Part shown: piece by piece, positions 12,185 through 18,074 of the stretch
How positions within the stretch are numbered: position 1 is the stretch's first letter
Layout: every line of letters starts with the position of its first letter
DNA from: JBBTXM01 sp038062255
GTDB lineage: Bacteria; Patescibacteriota; Minisyncoccia; UBA11713; 2-01-FULL-45-33
Length of the DNA: 22,099 bases
Assembly: GCA_038062255.1 (NCBI GenBank)
Contig: JBBTXM010000031.1
Coordinates: 1-22,099 of the forward strand
Direction: 5' to 3'
Made by a program: the position numbers and the translations under genes
Notes under the pieces: generated by a model
The model's database searches: none
Seen by the model: the letters and a program-made list of their open reading frames with translations, nothing else
Told to the model about the DNA's origin: nothing

Positions 12185-12589
12185 TTACTTTTTCAAAGTC
12201 CATTTTTCCAAAGACAAAAGCAGTGTCTCAATCTCTTTTTCTTCGTAACTATCAAGTTCAAATATTGATACTCGATGAATTTTTTCCAAGGCGCGCTCGC
12301 GATCACGACGCGCCCCATTTGAATTTCTCCAGTTTGGCAAAATAATAAATCCATCGCAGACTCTATCATAAATTGCATCGTCCAATGCGTGATAATAGCT
12401 TTCCGGCGCTTCTGCTAATTTTTCAAAACGCGCTGTATGGCTATGCGGGCAAAAAAATCCAACCAATCCATTTTGTCCAAAGCGGTTTGCTATTGCGATT
12501 GTAACGTACTGCGCGTTTGCGATATTGTGGTCGATTAGCCTTCTGTTTCCTCCGCTGATGTACGGACCGATTATGCCAACTATTTTCAT
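12185..12589 (-). CDS. DUF4406-like nucleoside 2-deoxyribosyltransferase-fold protein
   Basis: A 134-residue Rossmann-like protein. MKIVGIIGPYISGG opens the fold (GPY at 8-10), followed by HNIANAQ (21-27). The CDGFIILPNWRNSNGARRDRERAL segment (78-101) places a Glu (E98) near the position of the catalytic Glu of 2-deoxyribosyltransferases, although the usual S-xGA-xxE spacing is altered. The family transfers or hydrolyses 2-deoxyribose from nucleosides or dNMPs; this assignment is by fold and motif. I start at the internal ATG (12589), with GGGAAG just upstream, because the family begins at this strand. An ATG at 12622 would add 11 residues. It is divergent from gyrB. Confidence 0.68.
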   Translation of the reverse strand: MKIVGIIGPYISGGNRRLIDHNIANAQYVTIAIANRFGQNGLVGFFCPHSHTARFEKLAEAPESYYHALDDAIYDRVCDGFIILPNWRNSNGARRDRERALEKIHRVSIFELDSYEEKEIETLLLSLEKWTLKK

Positions 12590-12647
12590 TTTTAAACTTC
12601 CCAAAACACCCTTTTTACTCATAGCATTAATGTTTTATTTATGCTAG

Positions 12648-12653
12648 TATAAG
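12648..12653 (+). promoter_or_regulatory. Possible -10 of gyrB
   Basis: TATAAG, 22 nt before the gyrB ATG, is the best -10 match in the divergent region. No good -35 is visible. Confidence 0.35.
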
Positions 12654-12675
12654 CTTATAAATTCGAATTAATTTT

Positions 12676-14670
12676 ATGGCTAAAAAAGATAAACAAATCA
12701 AACCTCAAAAAGAGGGAGGGGGAGGTCCCGCCGTTGCCGAGGCTATGGCGGGCAAGGACTACACCGCCAAAGATATTTTTGTTCTTGAGGGGCTGGATCC
12801 GGTGCGTAAGCGCCCCGGAATGTATGTTGGTTCCACGGGAATCGACGGATTGCACCATTTGATTTGGGAGGTGGTGGACAATTCCATAGACGAAGCTATG
12901 GCCGGGTATGCAAAAATCGTCCGAGTCGCGTTGTTTCCGAACCATCGGGTAAAAGTAACCGACGACGGCCGGGGAATACCCGTTGACATCCATAAGCAGA
13001 CCAAAAAATCCGCTCTCGAAACGGTACTCACGACTTTGCATGCCGGAGGAAAATTCGGAGGGGCCGGCTATAAAGTATCCGGTGGTTTGCACGGAGTAGG
13101 GGTTTCTGTTGTGAACGCCCTTTCGTCTTATTTGCGCGCGGAAGTCTGCCGAGACGGCTTTTTGTGGGCTCAGGATTACCAGCGGGGCAAGCCCAAAACA
13201 AAAGTTCAAAAACTGGGCAAGTGCGTAGGTTCCGGCACTACTATAATTTTTGAGCCGGATTCTGAAATTTTTTCCGCGGACAAAGACGGCAAATTGCCGG
13301 AGTACGACAAAAAAAGAATTTTGGAGCGGTTGCGCCAGCACGCGTATCTAACAAAAGGAATCAAACTCATTTTGAGCGACGAACGTTCATCGGATAAATC
13401 CGAACATTTTTCCTACTCTTTTTATTTTGAAGGCGGGGTCGCTTCGTATGTGAAGTATTTAAACGACGGATTAAATCCCAAGCACGACAATGTTTTCTAC
13501 GCCCAAAAAGAAGTTGACGGCATAATGGTGGAAATCGCGCTCCAGTATGTAGATGACTTGCAGGCGCGGGTTTTGGGATTTGCAAACAACATTTATAACC
13601 AGGATGGGGGCATGCACGCGACTGGTTTTCAAACCGCGCTTACCCGCTCGCTCAACTCTTACGCCAGAAAAAATAATTTCCTGAAGGAATCCGAAGATAA
13701 TCTTACCGGCGAGGATGTTCGCGAGGGCCTTACCGCAATAATCGCTCTCAAGCTAAAGAATCCGCAGTTTGAAGGCCAAACTAAAGCCAAGCTCGGCAAT
13801 CCGGAAGCGCGAAGCGCTGTTGAATCTGTTTTTGGTGAAGCATTTTCCGGATTTTTGGAAGAGCGCCCGCAAGACGCGCGGGCGATTTTGGAAAAAGTTA
13901 TTTTGGCGCTCAAAGCCCGCAAGGCCGCCAAAGCCGCAAAGGACACAATACTCCGCAAAGGCGCTCTCGAAGGCTTGGCATTGCCTGGCAAACTTGCAGA
14001 TTGCCAGTCCAAAAGCGCTGCCGAGTCCGAATTGTTTATTGTGGAGGGAGATTCCGCCGGAGGTTCGGCCAAGCAGGCAAGAGACAGAAGATACCAGGCG
14101 ATATTGCCGTTGCGCGGAAAAATTTTAAACGTTGAGCGCGCCCGTTTGGACAAAATACTTACTTCAAACGAAGTGAAGGCTCTTGTTATTGCCTTGGGAG
14201 CGGCGATTGCTGAAAATTTTGACATCAGCAAATTGCGCTACCACCGAATAGTCATAATGACAGACGCAGATGTTGACGGGGCGCACATCCGCACGCTTTT
14301 GCTCACTCTTTTTTACAGATATTATTTTCCGCTGATACAGCAAGGATACATTTATATAGCCCAGCCTCCTTTGTATAAAATACAAAAAGGCAAGGAATCT
14401 TTTTACGCGTACTCCGATTCTGAAAAAGATAAAATTTCAAAAGGAATGGATAATCCAAATATCCAGCGGTACAAAGGTTTGGGAGAAATGAACCCGGAAC
14501 AATTGTGGGAGACAACCATGGATCCCAAAAACAGAATTTTGCTGCAGGTAAACGTGGACGACGCCAAGGAAGCCAATAAAATTTTTGATATTCTAATGGG
14601 CGACGAAGTCGCTCCAAGAAAACTTTTCATACAGACCCACGCCAAAGCTGTCAAAAACCTGGATATTTAA
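12676..14670 (+). CDS. gyrB: DNA gyrase subunit B
   Basis: A 664-residue ATPase subunit of gyrase (negative supercoiling with GyrA). The GHKL ATPase domain has EVVDNSIDEA, DDGRGIPVDIH, the KVSGGLHGVGVSVVNALS lid and the PRKRPGMYVGS-type start (here VRKRPGMYVGST). The transducer is followed by the TOPRIM domain: E457 in VEGDSAGGSAKQ, and D530/D532 in MTDADVDGAH. The C-terminal tail has YKGLGEMNPEQLWETTMDP. The SAGGSAKQ form and the lack of the large enterobacterial insert fit GyrB over ParE, though ParE cannot be fully excluded. A low-complexity Lys/Gly N-terminus (1-27) precedes the domain. gyrA is not adjacent. Confidence 0.95.
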   Translation: MAKKDKQIKPQKEGGGGPAVAEAMAGKDYTAKDIFVLEGLDPVRKRPGMYVGSTGIDGLHHLIWEVVDNSIDEAMAGYAKIVRVALFPNHRVKVTDDGRGIPVDIHKQTKKSALETVLTTLHAGGKFGGAGYKVSGGLHGVGVSVVNALSSYLRAEVCRDGFLWAQDYQRGKPKTKVQKLGKCVGSGTTIIFEPDSEIFSADKDGKLPEYDKKRILERLRQHAYLTKGIKLILSDERSSDKSEHFSYSFYFEGGVASYVKYLNDGLNPKHDNVFYAQKEVDGIMVEIALQYVDDLQARVLGFANNIYNQDGGMHATGFQTALTRSLNSYARKNNFLKESEDNLTGEDVREGLTAIIALKLKNPQFEGQTKAKLGNPEARSAVESVFGEAFSGFLEERPQDARAILEKVILALKARKAAKAAKDTILRKGALEGLALPGKLADCQSKSAAESELFIVEGDSAGGSAKQARDRRYQAILPLRGKILNVERARLDKILTSNEVKALVIALGAAIAENFDISKLRYHRIVIMTDADVDGAHIRTLLLTLFYRYYFPLIQQGYIYIAQPPLYKIQKGKESFYAYSDSEKDKISKGMDNPNIQRYKGLGEMNPEQLWETTMDPKNRILLQVNVDDAKEANKIFDILMGDEVAPRKLFIQTHAKAVKNLDI

Positions 14671-14747
14671 TTTTTTAATAAATCAAAAGTGCCAATTTCA
14701 CAACGATCGTTCTCAAACATGCACATTTGACTGAAAATAAGCCTAAA

Positions 14748-14775
14748 CCCCCACACCAATGCATTGGTGTGGGGG
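14748..14775. terminator. 28-bp perfect palindrome after gyrB
   Basis: CCCCCACACCAATG and CATTGGTGTGGGGG form a perfect palindrome that would fold as a strong hairpin about 78 bp after the gyrB stop. There is no long T run, so termination is likely but not certain. It ends 5 bp before the -35 of the next gene. Confidence 0.65.
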
Positions 14776-14780
14776 TGAAT

Positions 14781-14809
14781 TTGACTTTTTGGCGTTTTGA
14801 GAGTATAAT
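14781..14809 (+). promoter_or_regulatory. Strong sigma-70-type promoter
   Basis: TTGACT (14781-14786), a 17-nt spacer and a perfect TATAAT (14804-14809): the best promoter in the window. It is followed by AAAGGAGAAAAAC and ATG at 14856, so this transcript has a leader and a Shine-Dalgarno, unlike several neighbours. Confidence 0.85.
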
Positions 14810-14855
14810 TAAAACAGAGTAAAAATTCCCAAAAATTCAAAAAAAGGAGAAAAAC

Positions 14856-15303
14856 ATGTCTGTTTTGTCGCCAGTTTTGCGAATGTTTGAAATTCCAACA
14901 GCCCCAGATGTCACCTCCGAAGACTATTTCGAAGAAGCGGGGGTGAAGTGGATGGGAAGTAATTTCAAAGCTCAATTTTTTGGCTTGAAGATNNNNNNNN
15001 NNACAGCCGATTCAGGGTGTAAAGCTTGCGATTCGCAGGCTCGAACAAAATTCTTTAGATAAATCAATTCTAAAAGAGCTTGGCAAAAAATCCACGATCT
15101 CAATTTCCCAGTTTCACGCCTTTATTTCGGCGCATCGCGAAAGCAAAGAATGGTTTGTTTTTTATGTGAAAGGCAAAAACAGAAAACTCTGGGCTGTGCG
15201 CGCCTATTGGGGCTTCATTGGCGGCGGTTGGCGCGTCGGCGCTTTTCCCGTTTCGTGTCCGCGCAGGTGGAGTGCTGGCCGCCAGGTTGTCTCGCAAGTA
15301 TAG
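14856..15303 (+). CDS. Unknown protein, interrupted by an assembly gap
   Basis: The N-terminal half (MSVLSPVLRMFEIPTAPDVT..., 45 residues to the gap) reads in frame from a strong promoter and an AGGAG site. After the 10-N gap this frame stops at 15062. The frame one base over stays open to TAG 15301-15303 and looks like real coding sequence (VKLAIRRLEQNSLDKSILKEL, then WFVFYVKGKNRKLWAVRAYW and a Gly-rich stretch). The two halves are one gene if the true gap length is a multiple of three. I do not recognise the family. The C-terminal part is Trp/Gly/Arg-rich with no membrane helix. A terminator follows, so it is monocistronic and probably highly expressed. Confidence 0.65.
14993..15002. other. 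Assembly gap (10 N)
   Basis: Ten N bases, a conventional scaffold spacer; the true length is unknown. Flanking frames do not match at length 10. Confidence 0.99.
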
Positions 15304-15318
15304 GTTTTTGGTTCCGGG

Positions 15319-15352
15319 GGTCGGTTTGAAATTTCAACCGACCTTTTTTCTT
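15319..15352 (+). terminator. Terminator of the gapped gene
   Basis: GGTCGGTT (15319-15326) pairs with AACCGACC (15336-15343), with a partly self-complementary loop (GAAATTTC), followed by TTTTTTC. Confidence 0.9.
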
Positions 15353-15439
15353 TTTTAAAATTTATGTAAAATATGTACAGAATGCTTTATCCATTTTTCG
15401 ATAAAACATTCATATCCTACTCATAAAATTAAAAATATA

Positions 15440-15467
15440 TTGCAATATTTTGCCTTTTGTGTATAAT
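15440..15467 (+). promoter_or_regulatory. Promoter of secE-nusG-rplK
   Basis: TTGCAA (15440-15445), 16-nt spacer, TATAAT (15462-15467). The hexamer ends 6 nt before an ATG at 15474 that opens a 13-codon frame upstream of secE. The rest of the 215-bp gap from 15304 holds only the previous terminator and AT-rich sequence. Confidence 0.65.
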
Positions 15468-15473
15468 TGTAAT

Positions 15474-15515
15474 ATGGTTAATTTAAGCCCCGCGAGGGGT
15501 TTTAAAATAGCCTAA
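15474..15515 (+). CDS. Candidate 13-residue leader peptide upstream of secE
   Basis: ATG...TAA codes for MVNLSPARGFKIA. The ATG lies 6 nt after TATAAT, as at other probable leaderless starts in this window, and the TAA is 3 nt before the secE ATG. A small hairpin (AAGCCCC/GGGGTTTT, 15485-15503) lies inside it. secE has no Shine-Dalgarno, so ribosomes finishing here could start secE. Translation is inferred from position only; a non-coding 5' leader is the alternative. Confidence 0.35.
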   Translation: MVNLSPARGFKIA

Positions 15516-15518
15516 ATT

Positions 15519-15701
15519 ATGTTTAATAAGCTCAAAAATTATTTAAGCGATGTCCGGGCTGAAATGCGCAAGGTGCAATGGCCAACGCGCAAAGAATGGA
15601 TAAACCACACCATAATGGTTATTGTGATTACTGTTTTTGTGGCGCTTGTTTTAAGCGGTTTTGATTTGCTGTTTACAGGAATATTAAAGAACTTAATCTA
15701 A
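15519..15701 (+). CDS. secE: Preprotein translocase subunit SecE
   Basis: A 60-residue single-span SecE, the clamp subunit of SecYEG. It has the amphipathic helix and signature RAEMRKVQWPTRKEW (about 14-28), then one membrane helix (about 31-55). The length is typical of the short bacterial form. It is followed by nusG with a 1-bp overlap (TAATG), the classic secE-nusG-rplK order. Confidence 0.96.
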   Translation: MFNKLKNYLSDVRAEMRKVQWPTRKEWINHTIMVIVITVFVALVLSGFDLLFTGILKNLI

Positions 15702-16246
15702 TGGCAAAACAAACTTCCGAATTTGGTAAAAATTGGTACGCCGTTCATACTTATTCCGGCTACGAAGATGCCGTTGCGCGCAATTTGCGCCAGCGAATAG
15801 AATCTTTGGGCATGGAAGACCAGATTTTTCAGGTTGTAGTTCCTACGGAAAAAAAGATAAAGATAAAGGGCGGAAAGCGCCGAGTTGTGGAAGAAAAGGT
15901 TTACCCCGGCTATGTGCTTGTTGAAATGGTTGTCTCCGACGCATCATGGTACGTTGTGCGAAACACTCCAAGAGTTACTGGATTTGTCGGCTCCGGCACA
16001 ACCCCGACCCCCCTTTCAAAAGAAGAAGTAGACGCGTTGTTCGCGCGGGCCCAGAAAGATGAGCCTACGCATAAAATTGACGTATCGGTGGGAGATACTG
16101 TAAGAATTAATGAAGGTCCGTTTAGGGACTTTGAAGGCAAAGTAAACGAGGTGGACGAAACAAGGGGTAAAATCAAAGTTTTGGTTTCAATATTCGGAAG
16201 AGAAACTCCGGTGGAATTGGACTTTTTGCAAGTTAAAAAACTCTAA
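15701..16246 (+). CDS. nusG: Transcription termination/antitermination factor NusG
   Basis: A 181-residue NusG that binds RNA polymerase and links transcription to translation or Rho. The NGN domain (about 10-115) starts [18 protein letters not shown] and contains [11 protein letters not shown] and [12 protein letters not shown]. The KOW domain (about 126-181) has [19 protein letters not shown] and ends [11 protein letters not shown]. The start overlaps the secE stop by one base. Confidence 0.97.
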   Translation: MAKQTSEFGKNWYAVHTYSGYEDAVARNLRQRIESLGMEDQIFQVVVPTEKKIKIKGGKRRVVEEKVYPGYVLVEMVVSDASWYVVRNTPRVTGFVGSGTTPTPLSKEEVDALFARAQKDEPTHKIDVSVGDTVRINEGPFRDFEGKVNEVDETRGKIKVLVSIFGRETPVELDFLQVKKL

Positions 16247-16251
16247 AAAAT

Positions 16252-16677
16252 ATGGCAAAAGCAATAAAAATTATTTTAAAAATACAAATTCCAGCGGGCA
16301 AGGCTACTCCAGCTCCGCCTATTGGCACTGCTTTGGGTCCGCACGGAATCAACATTGGAGATTTCGTAAACAAGTTCAATGCCGCTACCAAAGATATGGG
16401 AAGCGATATTATTCCCGCTGAAATCACTATTTACCAAGACAGGACTTTTGATTTCAAACTCAAAACTCCTCCGGCATCCGACCTTTTGCGAAAAGCCGCC
16501 GGGGTGGAGAAGGGCGCTGCGAATCCTTTAACTGGAAAAGTTGGAAAAGTGGCGAAAGCCAAGATTCGAGAAATTGCCGAGCGAAAAATGGAAGACCTAA
16601 ACGCAAATGATGTTGAAGCCGCGATGAAAATCGTGGAAGGCACAGCCCGCTCAATGGGTATTGAAGTGGTAGGGTAA
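16252..16677 (+). CDS. rplK: 50S ribosomal protein L11
   Basis: A 141-residue uL11 of the GTPase-associated centre. N-terminal domain: [36 protein letters not shown]-terminal rRNA-binding domain: [19 protein letters not shown] and the [36 protein letters not shown] signature. It begins 5 bp after nusG. The usual partner rplA does not follow; hairpins and a deaminase gene do. Confidence 0.97.
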   Translation: MAKAIKIILKIQIPAGKATPAPPIGTALGPHGINIGDFVNKFNAATKDMGSDIIPAEITIYQDRTFDFKLKTPPASDLLRKAAGVEKGAANPLTGKVGKVAKAKIREIAERKMEDLNANDVEAAMKIVEGTARSMGIEVVG

Positions 16678-16678
16678 C

Positions 16679-16717
16679 CTCCGACGTAAAGTCGGAGCCC
16701 CGACCGAAGCGTCGGGG
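16679..16717. repeat. Two adjoining GC-rich hairpins after rplK
   Basis: CTCCGAC/GTCGGAG (16679-16697) and CCCCGAC/GTCGGGG (16698-16717) sit back to back, sharing the CGAC/GTCG core. No T run follows, so they are weak terminators at best. They could protect the rplK mRNA end or be repeat elements. Confidence 0.7.
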
Positions 16718-16726
16718 TTATCCACA
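16718..16726 (+). promoter_or_regulatory. Second DnaA-box-like site
   Basis: TTATCCACA again, within the same 12-mer GTTATCCACAGG found after ligA. It lies about 25 bp before the open frame of the second deaminase gene. Confidence 0.4.
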
Positions 16727-16751
16727 GGCGTAGGGTATTTTTTGGTGCTAA

Positions 16752-17246
16752 CCTCTCGATACTCGCGGAACGTGCGATAGGTTAAAAACAGCAACAACTC
16801 TGTGGAGCCCCGAGCCGGAAAACCGCCCCCTGGGCGCGGGATACAACGGAGCGCCTTCCGGCGCTCCTTCGTGCGACGAAGAAGGGCATTTGATGGTTGA
16901 GGGCCATTGCATTAGAATTATTCACGGCGAAGAAAATGCCCTTTTGAATTGTTCCAATCCAGACAAATTGGTTGGCGGTACTGCTGTCGTGCTTGGAACA
17001 CCTTGCTACAAATGCGCGCTGAAGCTTGTTCAGGTGGGGATAAAGAAAATCGAATATTATGGCACTTACGCAAATTCGCAAGGGGCGGAGCATATAAAAA
17101 GGCTTTTTGAAGACAGAAAAATAGAATGGTATTGCTATCCCAAGGAAGAACTAGTGGAGTTTTTGGCAAAAGGCATTGGTATTTTGCAATCTGCGGGCGG
17201 AGCTTTGAAAGATTTTCCGAATGATTCATTTATTTTCACCAGATAG
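16752..17246 (+). CDS. dCMP deaminase, N-terminus lost or frameshifted
   Basis: The frame is open from 16752 and conserved from its first codons: TRGTCDRLK, then NRPLGAGYNGAPSGAPSC and DEEGHLMVEGHCIR, then zinc motif HGEEN (His and Glu in the HAE position) and PCYKC (the PCxxC motif), typical of deoxycytidylate deaminase (dCMP to dUMP). However, no ATG, GTG or TTG occurs in this frame before TTG 16890 / ATG 16893, which would remove the conserved first strands. A stop (TAA) lies at 16749. The overlapping frame ending in VGYFLVLTSRYSR (16727-16768) could be the missing N-terminus, joined by a single-base frameshift near 16760-16769. So this is either an indel error, a recent frameshift, or an N-terminally truncated enzyme. 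Tmk and ThyX follow, which supports the pathway role. Confidence 0.7.
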   Translation, partial: PLDTRGTCDRLKTATTLWSPEPENRPLGAGYNGAPSGAPSCDEEGHLMVEGHCIRIIHGEENALLNCSNPDKLVGGTAVVLGTPCYKCALKLVQVGIKKIEYYGTYANSQGAEHIKRLFEDRKIEWYCYPKEELVEFLAKGIGILQSAGGALKDFPNDSFIFTR

Positions 17247-17263
17247 TTTATAATGGAGGAACG

Positions 17264-17935
17264 ATGAACGAACAAAAAGGAAAATTAATTGTAATAGAGG
17301 GTATCGATGGAGCCGGAAAAACCGTCCAGTGGAATATGCTCACGCAAAAGCTTGAATCAACCGGTTATGAAGTTGAAACCGTTGATTTTCCGCAGTATGG
17401 AAGAACAACTGCTGCAATCATAGATAACTATTTGGTTCGCGAAGTGTATGGCAAAGCCATGGAAGTGTCTCCGTACGCGGCGTCTGTTTTTTATGCAATA
17501 GACAGATTCGATCTTTCTTTTCGGATGCACAAATGGCTAAAGAAAGGGAAGATACTGGTTTCTAACCGTTATGTTTCTTCAAATGGAGGCCACCAGGGAG
17601 GGAAAATAACCGATTCGGAAGAGCTGAAAGAATTTCTTCACTGGCTTTATGATCTTGAATATAATAAATTTGGAATTCCAAAGCCGGATATTAACGTGTT
17701 TCTTGATATACCTCTCGAAATCAGCGAACAGCTTACAGAAGCCAGGGGAAAGCGAGACGCGCACGAAAGCGACAAAGACCATTTGGCAAACGCTTACCGA
17801 GCGTACCACGCCATGATTAAGGAATTTCCAAATGATTTTGCTGTCATTGGGTGTGTTGAGAATGGTAGAATTCTCCCGCCGGAAAAAATTCATGAAAGCG
17901 TATGGAAAGTTGTTTCCGAAAAATTGGGGCTGTAA
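17264..17935 (+). CDS. tmk: Thymidylate kinase
   Basis: A 223-residue P-loop kinase phosphorylating dTMP to dTDP. Walker A GIDGAGKT (13-20), the DFPQYG motif (41-46, the DR/F-P loop that contacts dTMP), and NRYVSSNGGHQGG for the thymidylate-binding region with DRFDLS just before it. A lid region follows with EARGKRDAHESD. It starts with ATG after a good GGAGGA at 17255-17260. It lies between the dCMP deaminase and ThyX, completing dCMP-dUMP-dTMP-dTDP. Confidence 0.94.
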   Translation: MNEQKGKLIVIEGIDGAGKTVQWNMLTQKLESTGYEVETVDFPQYGRTTAAIIDNYLVREVYGKAMEVSPYAASVFYAIDRFDLSFRMHKWLKKGKILVSNRYVSSNGGHQGGKITDSEELKEFLHWLYDLEYNKFGIPKPDINVFLDIPLEISEQLTEARGKRDAHESDKDHLANAYRAYHAMIKEFPNDFAVIGCVENGRILPPEKIHESVWKVVSEKLGL

Positions 17936-18057
17936 CCCCTAACCCCCAGCCCCCTTCCCCCTTCGTAAGAGGGAAGGGGGATTTTTTTATTTTCTCCCCT
18001 TACGAAGGGGAGATTAAGAGGGGTTTACAAGGATGGGCTAGGGGAGGTATTTTAATT
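17936..18057. repeat. G/C-rich multi-hairpin element between tmk and thyX
   Basis: Outer arms CCCCTAAC...CAGCCC and GGGCTAGGGG are inverted. Inside are two hairpins whose tips are inverted copies of each other: CCTTCGTAAG (17960-17969) and CTTACGAAGG (17999-18008). The whole could fold as one long stem or as two hairpins. The first hairpin has a T run and is listed separately as a terminator. Confidence 0.65.
17950..17988 (+). terminator. Terminator after tmk
   Basis: CCCCCTTCCC (17950-17959) pairs with GGGAAGGGGG (17971-17980), followed by A and seven T. Confidence 0.85.
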
Positions 18058-18074
18058 TCTGGAGGTGATGAACA

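Noticed and set aside
13367..14231. Long open frames antisense to gyrB
   Set aside because: GC-rich third-position artefacts opposite a strongly conserved gene.
15003..15062. Continuation of the 14856 gene in its original frame after the gap
   Set aside because: The frame depends on the arbitrary gap length; the other frame stays open for 100 codons with protein-like composition.
17249..17254. TATAAT just before tmk as a promoter
   Set aside because: It lies directly next to the Shine-Dalgarno; a transcript starting 7 nt downstream would lose that site, so the match is probably chance.
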